Source of the DNA: Sulfurovum sp. UBA5198
Lineage (GTDB): Bacteria; Campylobacterota; Campylobacteria; Campylobacterales; Sulfurovaceae
DNA length: 64,000 nucleotides
Assembly (NCBI GenBank): GCA_002412865.1
Contig: DHVW01000002.1
Coordinates: forward strand, 95,199-159,198
Direction: 5' to 3'
Under the pieces are notes generated by a model. It ran no database searches and was not told where the DNA came from. It was given only the letters and a program-made list of their open reading frames with translations. Shown piece after piece: positions 43,032 to 53,459 of the stretch. The position numbers and the translations under genes are program-made. Numbering within the stretch: position 1 is the first letter of the stretch; each line of letters begins with the position of its first letter.

Positions 43032-45863
43032 TGTTGTATTTTTATCCCTTGGATCTAAAGTTTTAAATTCCTTTTTATATAATATATCAGCACTACTTGA
43101 TTGACTGCTAACCGATATTACGCCTTCTAGCGAGTTGCTAAAATCATATTTTATTTTTGCTCGTGAAATACCTTGTTCATTAACATATATCAATGTTGTA
43201 CTACCATTTAATCTCTTACCTACCTCGATACTATTTTTAGCTCCTAATACCAGATGGTCAAAATTTATTCCCATGTCAGACAATAGAGATTTTGCCATCG
43301 CACCACCCATCATTTTCATCATCTCATCACCACTATAATTATTTGCCGCAACCTCTGAGTCAAACATAATTAGAGCCAATATCTGCTCTTTTGTTAACTT
43401 TGGAGTTGAGGAAAAATTTACAATTGGATTTCCAGGAGTTCCTGTAATAATAACTCTAATTTTATGATTGGGCGCAATATATGTTGCTTTTAGTTCAAGC
43501 ATTGGTTTCTCTATGTTTCCAGTAAAGTAAATATTACTATCTTGAATTATAAATTTTTTACCTTTATAATAAAAGTTTCCACCACTTGGAATATTTGCCA
43601 TTCCTAAAACTATCATATTACTGTGTGCTATCTTCTCGACACCAATATCTATATTTGCTAAAAAATTAGAATCACCATCTCTGTATCTTACTGGTCCATC
43701 GGATTTCACTTTAATGGAGAGCGAAAGGTTATCCATAAAAGGTGATACACGCTTTGTAGCTATATCTCTTGAAACTACAATATCACTATCAGTTGCAAAT
43801 GATTTTTGACCAAAATAATATAAAATATCACCATCAATAACTCTAACATTACCTTTTATACTAATAGCATCTTTATTAATTATAGTATCTAAATCAAAAC
43901 CTGCCCTAAATGATGCTAAACGATGTGGAATAACAACACCCGAGGAATTAAGATGGAAACTGCCTTGCTGTGATGCTAAATTGTATTGTCCAGTTGCAGT
44001 TGTTGTGTCATTTATCCATGCTTTAGTAACAAATATAGTACTATCATTCAATGTAAACAATGATGCTTTTGTAGAAAAGTATCTTTGATCATCATATTTG
44101 AAATCATAGTTATTTACGACCAATTTTGCACCATCAAAATTCACGTTAGCCCTAATGGAGTCAAATACAGTTTGATTTTTAGGATTTGTGCCATAGTTTA
44201 GTTTTGATGAACTAATATCAACGACTCCTTTTTGCATATTTTCCACTGTTGCCCTTAGTGTCGCATCTCCATTTAAAGCTGGTAATTTAAATTCAAAAAA
44301 CTTTGATATTCCATGAAGTGTATTTGCAATAGAAGCTGTTTTGGTTTCTATTAAAATAGTTTTAGATATATCTCCATTGATTTTAAAATCAGTGTTGCCA
44401 ATAATAATATTGCCTATTATTGTATTTTGTCCAACTGGATTTGTTAATTTTGCCGAGATATTGTTATTATCAATATTAATTAGTGTACTATTTGCCTGCA
44501 TAACAATTTTGGCTTTTGCATTTGCTAATGCTTCCCACTTCAAACTAGGGATTAATTTTTGTAATATTGACACTTTTGGAACATTGGCCGTAGCATCAAT
44601 ACTCCATATATTATTTGTATCTCTATTTGCTTTTCCAACCGCATCTATAATATCTGATTTAGCTATAAATTCAAGATTAGAAACAATTGGGGCTTTAAAA
44701 ATTATTGGTATTTTTGCGTCTATTACTCCTCTTGCATTTTGTAATGAAGTTGGCAAGGATATCCAATCTTTAATAAGTAAAGGTTGTTTTGACTTCATTA
44801 ACAAATCTCCGCCATCAAACCCTATAGTTCTAATGGTTCCATTGAACTCTTCAACATCTACAATTGCATCTAATTTATCCGCGTCACCACTATATTTAAT
44901 CTTTGGACTTGCTAATAATTGTATAAGCTTTGGATGCAAATTTGTCATTGCTAGTGCCTCAGCACTACCCGCATATGTCACTTCCCCATCTATATTGGTT
45001 ACATCACTAATGACTTTAATATTTGGTGCATAAAAACTCTGTGCTACTCCAGTTGAATGGACAATAGTTTTATTTTTTGCAAAATCAAAAATTACAAGTG
45101 ATACAGAACTTGTTACATCTATGTTATTGTTATCACTCTTGCCAAGTAGTATTTTCTTGCCATTGGCTGTTAGATTGGCAGTAAAACCAGCTTTCGTTAT
45201 ATTTAGCTCTTCTATCTTTGCATAACTTATATTTTTGGCATCTAGTGGAATTTTATATCTCGTATAGAGAGTTTGATTGGCTTTCACATCTCCACTACCT
45301 ATTAGCTTAAAAGCACCAGCTACTTTGGCATCATAATTAATATCACCGTAATTTGTCTTAGTATTTAATTTAATATACCCATCTAGCAATTCGAATGGCT
45401 CTGTTTGTAGTCGCAACCCTTTTGCAGTTATCTCAGTATACAATAATCTATAATGTCTATGGCTAAATGGAACTATTGTAATCTTTGCTTTTTGGATTAT
45501 AATCTCAAAATTCATTGGTTTGCTAGTTTTATCTTTCGAATCAAAGGATTCTATTAGCGAGACTGTTCTATTTCTATCTAGGTCATCAATGACTAAATTA
45601 TGAATTAGAATCTTTTTATCAAATAACGATAGTGGACTCCATGAAAAATTTATCTTTGATGCTAGTGGCTTATTGTTGTATTTTATATCAATGGCTGTAA
45701 TACCATTTAGCAAATCGCCTTTCGCACTACGATATGTTATATTATGCTCACCTAGTATATTTCCTGTTAATTTATTTAATAAAAATGGTGTATTGGTAGC
45801 TATTGTTAGTAAAACTGCAACAAAAACAATTGTTATCATTAGATAAAAAAGTATTTTACTCAA
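43023..45863 (-). CDS. tamB: Translocation and assembly module protein TamB
   Basis: Large periplasm-spanning protein anchored in the inner membrane, involved in outer-membrane protein or phospholipid transport. One N-terminal membrane helix (~4-22, LFYLMITIVFVAVLLTIA), a long beta-rich AsmA-like body (~25-640), and the C-terminal DUF490 domain (~650-946) ending with the typical PGNPIVNFSS...EQILALIMF block. 946 residues, somewhat shorter than E. coli TamB. A TTG start lies in the end of tamA. Confidence 0.9.
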   Translation of the reverse strand: MSKILFYLMITIVFVAVLLTIATNTPFLLNKLTGNILGEHNITYRSAKGDLLNGITAIDIKYNNKPLASKINFSWSPLSLFDKKILIHNLVIDDLDRNRTVSLIESFDSKDKTSKPMNFEIIIQKAKITIVPFSHRHYRLLYTEITAKGLRLQTEPFELLDGYIKLNTKTNYGDINYDAKVAGAFKLIGSGDVKANQTLYTRYKIPLDAKNISYAKIEELNITKAGFTANLTANGKKILLGKSDNNNIDVTSSVSLVIFDFAKNKTIVHSTGVAQSFYAPNIKVISDVTNIDGEVTYAGSAEALAMTNLHPKLIQLLASPKIKYSGDADKLDAIVDVEEFNGTIRTIGFDGGDLLMKSKQPLLIKDWISLPTSLQNARGVIDAKIPIIFKAPIVSNLEFIAKSDIIDAVGKANRDTNNIWSIDATANVPKVSILQKLIPSLKWEALANAKAKIVMQANSTLINIDNNNISAKLTNPVGQNTIIGNIIIGNTDFKINGDISKTILIETKTASIANTLHGISKFFEFKLPALNGDATLRATVENMQKGVVDISSSKLNYGTNPKNQTVFDSIRANVNFDGAKLVVNNYDFKYDDQRYFSTKASLFTLNDSTIFVTKAWINDTTTATGQYNLASQQGSFHLNSSGVVIPHRLASFRAGFDLDTIINKDAISIKGNVRVIDGDILYYFGQKSFATDSDIVVSRDIATKRVSPFMDNLSLSIKVKSDGPVRYRDGDSNFLANIDIGVEKIAHSNMIVLGMANIPSGGNFYYKGKKFIIQDSNIYFTGNIEKPMLELKATYIAPNHKIRVIITGTPGNPIVNFSSTPKLTKEQILALIMFDSEVAANNYSGDEMMKMMGGAMAKSLLSDMGINFDHLVLGAKNSIEVGKRLNGSTTLIYVNEQGISRAKIKYDFSNSLEGVISVSSQSSSADILYKKEFKTLDPRDKNTTLR

Positions 45864-47644
45864 AATGATTGTCCTAATTGAAATTGAATTCCATATTGAG
45901 AGATATCTCTTGCATTCACGCCAATATCTATCTTAAATGGTCCAACAGGCGTGAGATACCTTAAACCAAATCCAACTGAGCTAATAATTGCTCCAGTAAA
46001 ATCATAATTCTTTTGATTTAGCATAGTATTGTCTGTAAATATTGCACCCACAAACTCTTCATTTATAGGATAATCTATCTCAAATGATAGATTTGCAAAA
46101 CTCAATGCCCCATTACTAAGATATGTTGTGGGCGTTGTAATTGTACCAAGCTGATTATATCCATATGCCCTATTTCCGAATGAACCACCACCAAAGAATA
46201 GTTTTGACTCTGGGAGCTTGTTTGTAATCTCATCGATTAAGCCAACCTTTGCTACAGTTGCGAAAGTATAATCATGCCATGTGTATATTCCTCTAGCTTC
46301 TAGTAGTAACTTTGTAAAATCACTAGCATCTGGATTATACGGTATACCATATTCAAAAATTCCTGAAAAATAATATCCATATTTAGGATTAAGCTTATCA
46401 TCCCTAGTATCATATGTAGCTTGAAAATATGGATATAATAATACAAAATTACCATCTTGAATTCCAACTGTGCCAAGTGATGTTATTATAATATTCTCTA
46501 GAACAATACCAGCTCTTAGGTACATATCGTTAAATTCATAAGCCGTAAATGCTTTTATATACTCTTTTTCTTCTGTAAATCCAACGAATTCCAAATTGGA
46601 ATATCCACCATTAGATCCAAAATCCAAATAATATTTATCATATGAAAAAAGTGCTGGTCTAAAAAAATCAATATCAGCCAATTTCTCTTTTAGTGAATAT
46701 CTAGTAGTTAAAACTAACTTTTGAGCATTTCCTAAAAAATTTCTTTTTGTTAATTGTGCCTGAATTCTAGCCCCAGTATAACTATCATAACCCAAACCAC
46801 CACTAAAGTAGTATGGATTTTCAACCAATTTCAACGATAAATCAACTGGTACTACATTATATAGTTTTCGCTCTACATTTACCAAAATAGTATCAAAAGC
46901 CTCTAAGTCTTCAAGCCTTTGATATGTATCTCTAGCTTTTTTTGTACTAAATCTTTGACCTTTCAATGCCTCTACTCTTGATAATATAACAGAATCTTTT
47001 ACATCATCAGCACCAACTATGGTTGTATCACCAAAGGTACAAACATCTCCTTTTGTTAGTTTATAAACTAGCTCTACATAATATTTATCTAAATCTACAT
47101 ATGCTTTTGTATCTAAATTATAACTGCAATAGCCATCAAGCAGTAGCTTAGAGATTATTTTCTGTTTATCTTCTACAAACTGCTTGGCTTTAAATCTCTC
47201 TCCAGTTCTATTTTTGATAATCTCATCAATATTATAATCACTAATTACATTACCACTCTTGATAATGACTGGTTTACCTTCATCAATGTATATTTTTATT
47301 TCTTTGTCGCTATCCACAATATTAAACTTTGCATCATAAAAGCCTTCTGAATCATAAAAGCTCTTTAATGTTACAGCGAGAGAAGGAATAAGCTTTTCAT
47401 CAATATATGGTTTTCTATCTTTCCAAAACTCTAAAAATAATCCTGACCTTACATCTAGTGCATCTTCAATTGCTGATAAAGGTATAGCTTCGCTAAAGCC
47501 CTCTATTTTTACGAGCTTAGTTTTAATTTCTACTTTCTCACTTTTAGTCACACTACTGTTTGTATCAGCAAGCAAAAGAGAGCTTGAAAGTATCAAAAAT
47601 GAAACACTGGTTACAATAAAACGCCCACGATAAATATTATGCAC
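45860..47644 (-). CDS. tamA: TamA-like outer-membrane protein (Omp85 family)
   Basis: Outer-membrane beta-barrel partner of TamB. Signal peptide (ITSVSFLILSSSLLLA), two to three POTRA domains (~45-260), and a surface-antigen/Omp85 barrel (~270-594) ending ...FQLGQSF with a C-terminal Phe as expected for barrel recognition. 594 residues fits TamA better than BamA. GTG start at 47644 within the end of proA; cotranscribed with tamB. Confidence 0.9.
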   Translation of the reverse strand: MHNIYRGRFIVTSVSFLILSSSLLLADTNSSVTKSEKVEIKTKLVKIEGFSEAIPLSAIEDALDVRSGLFLEFWKDRKPYIDEKLIPSLAVTLKSFYDSEGFYDAKFNIVDSDKEIKIYIDEGKPVIIKSGNVISDYNIDEIIKNRTGERFKAKQFVEDKQKIISKLLLDGYCSYNLDTKAYVDLDKYYVELVYKLTKGDVCTFGDTTIVGADDVKDSVILSRVEALKGQRFSTKKARDTYQRLEDLEAFDTILVNVERKLYNVVPVDLSLKLVENPYYFSGGLGYDSYTGARIQAQLTKRNFLGNAQKLVLTTRYSLKEKLADIDFFRPALFSYDKYYLDFGSNGGYSNLEFVGFTEEKEYIKAFTAYEFNDMYLRAGIVLENIIITSLGTVGIQDGNFVLLYPYFQATYDTRDDKLNPKYGYYFSGIFEYGIPYNPDASDFTKLLLEARGIYTWHDYTFATVAKVGLIDEITNKLPESKLFFGGGSFGNRAYGYNQLGTITTPTTYLSNGALSFANLSFEIDYPINEEFVGAIFTDNTMLNQKNYDFTGAIISSVGFGLRYLTPVGPFKIDIGVNARDISQYGIQFQLGQSF

Positions 47645-48872
47645 GAATCTGACCGCTTCCGTATATCTTAAACTTATATGTTGTTAGCTCATTAATACCC
47701 ATTGGACCTCTAGCATGAAGCTTATTTGTAGATATTCCAACCTCTGCACCAAATCCAAAAACAGCTCCGTCTGTAAATCTAGTGCTAGCATTCACATACA
47801 CACATGCTGCGTCAATTTGGTTCATAAAATATTCGCTTGCTGTATAATTTTCAGTGATTATGGCCTCGGAGTGTCCAGAGCCAAATTCTCTAATATGAGC
47901 TATCGCTTCATCTATTCCGTTTACAATTTTCATATTAAGAGTATTAGCTAGATATTCTGTATCAAAGTCCTCATTTGTTGCCAACATAATATCTATAATT
48001 TTACAAACCTCACTATCACCCTTTAATAGTGTATCATTTTTCATAAATTCACTATATAACAGAGGTAGGATATCTATTGCAATTTCTTTATCAATTATAA
48101 GTGTCTCCATGGCATTACACACTCCTGGGCGATGACATTTGGCATTTATGGCAATTTTGAGAGCCTTTTGCGTATCAGCATCTTTGTGAATATATGTATG
48201 GCAAAGACCTTTGTCGTGTTTAACCACAGGAATTGATGAATTTTGAGATATATATTTTATGAGTGCTTCTCCACCTCTTGGTACTATCAAATCAACATAC
48301 TTATCCATCTTAATTAGATTAGCAACGCCCTCGCGGCTACTGTTAGGAAGCAAAGAGATTATAGATTTTGATAATCCATTTCTCTCCAACACTTCCTGAA
48401 GAACAGTTGCAATTATTTGATTTGAATATTCAGCTTCTTTGCCACCTTTCAATATCGCCACATTACCACTCTTAAAACATAAAGCTCCAACATCGCTTGT
48501 TACATTTGGACGAGATTCATAGATTACAGCTACAACACCTATTGGTACTGATACTTTTTCAATTCGCAAATTATCATCATTAATCCACCCTTCAAGCACT
48601 CTACCCACTGGTTCTTTTAGTGCTGATATTTCACGGAGTGAAGTTGCCATAGCAAATACTCTTTTTTCATCAAGAAGTAGTCTATCTAGCATAGCACTAT
48701 CTAAGTTATTTTCAATTCCATATTTAATATCTTTACTATTTTGGGCTATTATTCTACTGCTATTATTCTCTAGTGCGGTTGCCATTTCAAGTAAAATTCT
48801 ATTTTTATCTCTGCTTTTTAGTGTAGCAATTGTCGACGCACTATCTTTTGATGCTATCAAAAATGATTCCAT
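47637..48872 (-). CDS. proA: Gamma-glutamyl phosphate reductase
   Basis: Second step of proline synthesis from glutamate. Aldehyde dehydrogenase-fold with VIYESRPNVTSDVGALCFKSGN (~110), the catalytic Cys in KCHRPGVCNAMETLII (~245), and FGAEVGISTNKLHARGP (~372). 411 residues. ATG behind AAAAGGA. proB is not adjacent. Confidence 0.95.
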   Translation of the reverse strand: MESFLIASKDSASTIATLKSRDKNRILLEMATALENNSSRIIAQNSKDIKYGIENNLDSAMLDRLLLDEKRVFAMATSLREISALKEPVGRVLEGWINDDNLRIEKVSVPIGVVAVIYESRPNVTSDVGALCFKSGNVAILKGGKEAEYSNQIIATVLQEVLERNGLSKSIISLLPNSSREGVANLIKMDKYVDLIVPRGGEALIKYISQNSSIPVVKHDKGLCHTYIHKDADTQKALKIAINAKCHRPGVCNAMETLIIDKEIAIDILPLLYSEFMKNDTLLKGDSEVCKIIDIMLATNEDFDTEYLANTLNMKIVNGIDEAIAHIREFGSGHSEAIITENYTASEYFMNQIDAACVYVNASTRFTDGAVFGFGAEVGISTNKLHARGPMGINELTTYKFKIYGSGQIRA

Positions 48873-48949
48873 TTTGGCATGTCCTTTTGATTTATATTTT
48901 GTAAATATTATGCCATAAGCGATTAAAAAATTGGCTTATCTATGAAATT

Positions 48950-49660
48950 TTAGACCAAAAATGAGCTTACAAGCCCTATTAATCCACCAAAAATACCGCC
49001 CCACACAACTAGCCATCCTAGATGTTCATCAACTAGTGCTTTAACAAGCTCTTTAACCATCTTTGGAGTTAGTATTTCAAGTCTACTATTGACAAGCTTC
49101 TCGATTGATGCTATTAAGTCGCTTTGAACTGAACTACTTTTAAAATGGATATGTATTTGTGCATGAAACTCATCTGAAGAAACTATTGAAACAAGTGATG
49201 ACTGAAGCTTCTCAAGAAATGAATCCTTAAATGAATCTATCAAACTCTCGCCACCAAACATACCAAGCATTCCACCTATTTTTGATTCCAGTACTGTACT
49301 TTTTAGGGCATCGAATGCTGGTGACATATCTGTTGATTTAATTATTGGTGCTAGGTCTATTTTCTTCTCTTCGCTACTCAAAAATTTATTTACATGAGAA
49401 GCATCAAAAAACTGCTCCATAACCATTTTTTTAACTGAATTTTTAAATGTTTCAAAGTTTTTTTCTATCACCCCAGAACCATATAGATATGGTACCCGCT
49501 CAAAAAGCATATAAATGGCAAGCCAATTTGTAATAGCTCCTGAAAAAGCATATGTACCTATATTTAGCATAGGTGTATATAAATCTTTAGGCACTACAAA
49601 TGCCAACCCTATAAATAAAACTGCTACGATATTTGTTAATAATGATTTTGAAATTTCCAT
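48950..49660 (-). CDS. DUF445 family membrane protein
   Basis: Function unknown. A membrane helix at each end (~7-24, NIVAVLFIGLAFVVP; ~212-234, LGWLVVWGGIFGGLIGLVSSFL), with ALTNWLAIYMLFERVPYLYGSGVI-type sequence after the first, which is the DUF445/YheB-like hallmark, and a helical cytoplasmic or periplasmic middle. 236 residues. Divergent from gatB with a 127-base promoter region between; a hairpin (ATAAGC/GCTTAT, 48915-48939) lies after its stop. Confidence 0.82.
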   Translation of the reverse strand: MEISKSLLTNIVAVLFIGLAFVVPKDLYTPMLNIGTYAFSGAITNWLAIYMLFERVPYLYGSGVIEKNFETFKNSVKKMVMEQFFDASHVNKFLSSEEKKIDLAPIIKSTDMSPAFDALKSTVLESKIGGMLGMFGGESLIDSFKDSFLEKLQSSLVSIVSSDEFHAQIHIHFKSSSVQSDLIASIEKLVNSRLEILTPKMVKELVKALVDEHLGWLVVWGGIFGGLIGLVSSFLV

Positions 49661-49740
49661 ATTGTTAAATTGCTCTCCATATTTTAATGCTGGTATATTA
49701 ACATATAATGGCTATCAATGGGATTTTAATTCTGTTTTGA

Positions 49741-49746
49741 TATAAT
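49741..49746 (+). promoter_or_regulatory. Putative -10 promoter for gatB
   Basis: TATAAT following TTTTGA in an A/T-rich tract, 47 bases before gatB. Confidence 0.5.
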
Positions 49747-49787
49747 TAAAGCATATAAATATAAGACAAGACCAAACAAGGAAAATA

Positions 49788-51221
49788 ATGCAATTCGAAA
49801 CAGTAATAGGACTTGAGGTTCATGCTCAACTAAATACAAAAACAAAAATATTCTGCTCTTGTGCTACGAGTTTTGCAGAACATCAAAACATTAACACATG
49901 TCCTGTTTGTCTTGCACTTCCAGGAGCTTTACCAGTTTTGAATATTGAAACTGTGAAAAAAGCGATGTTATTTGGAAATGCCGTAAATGCTACTGTTAAT
50001 CAAAAGTCAATATTTAACCGTAAAAGCTACTTTTATCCAGACAGCCCATCTGCTTATCAAATCACACAGTTTGATATTGCTATTGTAGAAAACGGGGAAT
50101 TATTCATAGATCTAGAAGATGGGACTAGCAAACGAATAGGCATCACAAGAGCTCATCTTGAGGCAGATGCAGGTAAAAATATGCACGAGGGTGCTTTATC
50201 TAAAGTTGACTTGAACCGTGCAGGAACGCCACTTCTAGAGATAGTAAGTGAACCAGAAATGAGAAGTAGCGAAGATGCCGTAGCTTATCTTAAAAAACTT
50301 CACTCTATTGTAAGATACCTTGATATCAGTGATGCAAATATGCAAGAAGGGTCATTTAGATGTGATGTGAATGTATCTATCCGCCCAATAGGTCAAGAAC
50401 AATTTGGTACAAGAGTTGAAATCAAAAATATAAATTCATTTAGGTTTGTTGCCGCTGCTATTGCATATGAAGTAGCTAGGCAAACTGAAGCTTATGAGGA
50501 TGGTACATATGATACTGAAGTGTGCCAAGAAACAAGATTGTGGGATGTGGGCAGAAGTGTAACAAAGAGCATGAGAGGCAAAGAAGATAGTGCTGATTAT
50601 CGTTATTTTCCAGACCCAGATTTGCGTCCTGTTATTGTAACTGATGCGATGATGGAGATTGCTAAAAATATACCAGAACTTCCAGATGCCAAAGTCATTA
50701 GATATGTGAATGTGCTTGGTATCAAAAAAGATGATGCGCTTGTCATTACGGCACAAAAAGAGATGGCGTATTATTTTGAAGAGATGATTGCTTGTGGTAG
50801 TGAGCCAAAAACAGCTGTTACATGGCTAACAAGTGAGCTACTAGGTAGACTAAATAAACTTGGTCTAAATATAGAAAATTCTCCAATAAGTGCCAAAACA
50901 CTTGGTGAACTTACAAGTAAAATCTCAAATGACACCATCTCTGGTAAAGGTGCTAAAGATATACTTGATTATATGTTAGAAAATGATAGCAGGAATATAG
51001 ATGAACTGATTACAAAACTTGGTCTTGCTCAAGTTAGTGATGATGGTGCAATCAACGAGATGATAGATGCGATCTTAGCTGCAAATACAGATAAGGTAAC
51101 AGAGTATAAAAGTGGTAAAGATAAACTCTTTGGATTTTTTGTAGGACAGCTTATGAAAAATAGTGGAGGCTCAGTAAATCCAGCCAAGGCGAATGATCTA
51201 CTAAAACAAAAACTCTCATAA
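49788..51221 (+). CDS. gatB: Aspartyl/glutamyl-tRNA amidotransferase subunit B
   Basis: Part of GatCAB, which converts Glu-tRNA-Gln and Asp-tRNA-Asn to the amides. GLEVHAQLNTKTKIFCSC (N-terminal), zinc-type CPVC (~39), the SPSAYQITQFD block, and a C-terminal YqeY-like domain (~335-477). 477 residues. Ribosome site AAGGAAAATA before the ATG. Heads a plus-strand run with the K+ channel genes and gpsA. Confidence 0.96.
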   Translation: MQFETVIGLEVHAQLNTKTKIFCSCATSFAEHQNINTCPVCLALPGALPVLNIETVKKAMLFGNAVNATVNQKSIFNRKSYFYPDSPSAYQITQFDIAIVENGELFIDLEDGTSKRIGITRAHLEADAGKNMHEGALSKVDLNRAGTPLLEIVSEPEMRSSEDAVAYLKKLHSIVRYLDISDANMQEGSFRCDVNVSIRPIGQEQFGTRVEIKNINSFRFVAAAIAYEVARQTEAYEDGTYDTEVCQETRLWDVGRSVTKSMRGKEDSADYRYFPDPDLRPVIVTDAMMEIAKNIPELPDAKVIRYVNVLGIKKDDALVITAQKEMAYYFEEMIACGSEPKTAVTWLTSELLGRLNKLGLNIENSPISAKTLGELTSKISNDTISGKGAKDILDYMLENDSRNIDELITKLGLAQVSDDGAINEMIDAILAANTDKVTEYKSGKDKLFGFFVGQLMKNSGGSVNPAKANDLLKQKLS

Positions 51222-51231
51222 AAGGTATAAT

Positions 51232-52758
51232 GTGGTAAAAAAAGTTATAATGAAAATAGCTTTTGGGCTATATAACTCTAAAAACTATATAGATACTAAA
51301 AAGTTTTTTTATAACATCTTAGAAAATACAAACTACCCATATAAAAAATTTATTGATATATTTTTAATTACACTTATTATATTTTCTGTAGGAGAAGCAG
51401 TATATAGTATCAGACACACAGTACCACAATGGTTGCATATCTTTGATTTTTATATGATATCTATGATTTTTGCCATAGAGTATATGTTGAGGTTATGGAT
51501 ACATAGTGATATACATAAAACTATCATCAAAGAGTATGAAAAAGCTCAATTTTTAAAAGCACCATTATCTGTAAAAGAGTTATTTGCGAAAATACTACAT
51601 GAAAAATGGAATTACATAAAGTCTCCTACGGCTATAGTAGATTTAATAGCAATTATGCCACTATATAGAGAGCTTAGAATATTGCGTATATTTAAACTCT
51701 TAAGATATACCAAAAGTTTAAATCAATTTATAGATGTTTTTAAAACCAAAAAATTTGAATTAATGACACTTTTTTTATTGTTGATGTTTTTAATTGGTAC
51801 TTCTGGAATAGCTATATATGTAGCAGAGGGCAATATCAATAAAAATATCAATTCTCTTTTTGATGCAATATATTGGGCTTTGATAAGTGTTGCCACTGTT
51901 GGTTATGGAGATATAGCCCCTGTAACTACTATTGGGAGAATAATATCTATGATTATCATTGTTACTGGATTGGTACTCATTGCATTTGCTACATCAGTTA
52001 TAGTTTCTGCTTTCTTGGAAAAACTAGTAGAGATAAAAGATAATAGAATCATAGAGAGTATCAATAAAGAAGATAGTTTTGTAATCATATGTGGATATGG
52101 ACAGATGACAAAGATGCTTCTAAGACAAAATAATTTTAACAACAAATATGTTGTCATAGAAAAAGATCCAGAGATAACGAAACAAATCACAAAAGAAGGT
52201 TTTATCGCAATAACCGATGATGCAAGTAGATATGATGTTTTATCAAAATTCAATGTTCACCACGCCAATGTATCTGTTTTGTGTCTAGGCAGCAATGATG
52301 TAGAAAATATATATATCACACTCAATGCAAAAAGTCTTTCAGGCGGCATAAGAGTAATTGCTAGGGCTAGTGATGAGTTTATGAAAAAAAAGTTTGCTTT
52401 AGCTGGAGCTGATCACATCATCATACCAAATCAAATGGCAAATATAATGCTATTAACTTCTATTAATCAGCCTATTGTATATAATGTTATGCATGCATTG
52501 TTGACTGGTAAAAATGCTGCATATCTTGATGAAATTAGAATACTGAGTCATGATAAGCTTATAGGTAAAACTGTTAACAGTATTGGATTTAAAAATAAAA
52601 AATTGCTACTGATTGGAATACATAAAGCCGATAGCAATGAGTTTATATTTAATCCCGTGGAGTCAACCATACTAGAACATAATGATATCTTGCTTATTAT
52701 GGGGCTGAAAATTAGTGTAGAATATTTTGTCAATATATTTCAACGGGGTCTAAAGTGA
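51232..52758 (+). CDS. Voltage-gated-type K+ channel with RCK (TrkA-N/TrkA-C) domain
   Basis: Inner-membrane potassium channel. Six-helix layout: helices near 40-60, 70-90, 130-145, an S4-like segment with regularly spaced basic residues (146-161, RELRILRIFKLLRYTK), then S5 (~178-197), pore with selectivity filter TVGYGD (222-227), and S6 (~235-262). The cytoplasmic RCK domain (~281-400) begins VIICGYGQMTKML and a TrkA-C domain ends the protein (~420-505). GTG start at 51232 with AAAGGT five bases before; an ATG six codons later lacks a ribosome site. Overlaps the next gene by four bases. Confidence 0.9.
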   Translation: MVKKVIMKIAFGLYNSKNYIDTKKFFYNILENTNYPYKKFIDIFLITLIIFSVGEAVYSIRHTVPQWLHIFDFYMISMIFAIEYMLRLWIHSDIHKTIIKEYEKAQFLKAPLSVKELFAKILHEKWNYIKSPTAIVDLIAIMPLYRELRILRIFKLLRYTKSLNQFIDVFKTKKFELMTLFLLLMFLIGTSGIAIYVAEGNINKNINSLFDAIYWALISVATVGYGDIAPVTTIGRIISMIIIVTGLVLIAFATSVIVSAFLEKLVEIKDNRIIESINKEDSFVIICGYGQMTKMLLRQNNFNNKYVVIEKDPEITKQITKEGFIAITDDASRYDVLSKFNVHHANVSVLCLGSNDVENIYITLNAKSLSGGIRVIARASDEFMKKKFALAGADHIIIPNQMANIMLLTSINQPIVYNVMHALLTGKNAAYLDEIRILSHDKLIGKTVNSIGFKNKKLLLIGIHKADSNEFIFNPVESTILEHNDILLIMGLKISVEYFVNIFQRGLK

Positions 52759-53459
52759 AAAACAAAAAAAGAGCATGGATATTTGGATACAGTAAACAAT
52801 CAAAAGCCATTTCAAACTCATTAATTGCCGATAATTTTATTGTCATAATAATAGAAAGTAACAAAAAACATTTTGAAGATGCTTTGGCGGATGGATATAT
52901 AAATAGTATTTTAATAGATGTCACCGAGGATTTAGAACTTGAAAAGCTAGCTATAGAGGAGAAAGATTGGATAATTTGTGCTATGGAGGATGAACATTTA
53001 AATGTATTTTTGACATTATCACTACATTCCTTTTGTGCGAAAAATGAAATCATAGCCATATCACACTCCATCTATGCTACTAAAAAACTAAAAATGGCTG
53101 GAGCTGACCGAGTAATAGATATTTACGAAGTCAGTGCCAACAGAGTTCATAATATATTTGAAAAACCAATAGCTACAAAGCTATTAGAAAATTTTATTTC
53201 CACAAATCATGAAATTTCTTTTAAAGAGTTTGTGATTGCAAAAAAATCATTTTTGGACGGGAAGGCAATTGAAGATGTTGATTTTGATAAATTTGGTGTT
53301 ATTTTTATCGGAATGGTAGATAAAGAACTTGGAGATGAATTTATATTTGCAGCTACAAATATCAATCATAAACTTGATAGTGGAGATATTATTATTTGCA
53401 TAGGAAAAGATAATGATTTACTGAGATTTAAAGATTACCTAGATGGAGATGCTGTATGA
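52755..53459 (+). CDS. TrkA-N/TrkA-C domain protein (RCK regulator)
   Basis: Soluble RCK-type regulator, 234 residues: Rossmann-like TrkA-N (~6-125) and TrkA-C (~145-232). The nucleotide-binding turn is degenerate (IFGYSKQSKAI rather than GxGxxG), so it may bind a different ligand or none. GTG start, overlapping the channel stop as GTGA. Most simply it supplies a second RCK layer to the channel encoded just upstream; that pairing is inferred from coupling. Confidence 0.82.
   Translation: MKNKKRAWIFGYSKQSKAISNSLIADNFIVIIIESNKKHFEDALADGYINSILIDVTEDLELEKLAIEEKDWIICAMEDEHLNVFLTLSLHSFCAKNEIIAISHSIYATKKLKMAGADRVIDIYEVSANRVHNIFEKPIATKLLENFISTNHEISFKEFVIAKKSFLDGKAIEDVDFDKFGVIFIGMVDKELGDEFIFAATNINHKLDSGDIIICIGKDNDLLRFKDYLDGDAV

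Noticed and set aside
44341..45033. 230-codon open frame on the plus strand
   Set aside because: It lies fully antisense within tamB, whose membrane anchor and DUF490 end are clear; hydrophobic residues are what antisense reading of this composition gives.
48915..48939. Hairpin ATAAGC/GCTTAT between proA and the DUF445 gene as a terminator
   Set aside because: Stem is AT-rich with a loop of about 13 bases and no T-tract on either side; noted in the DUF445 entry only.
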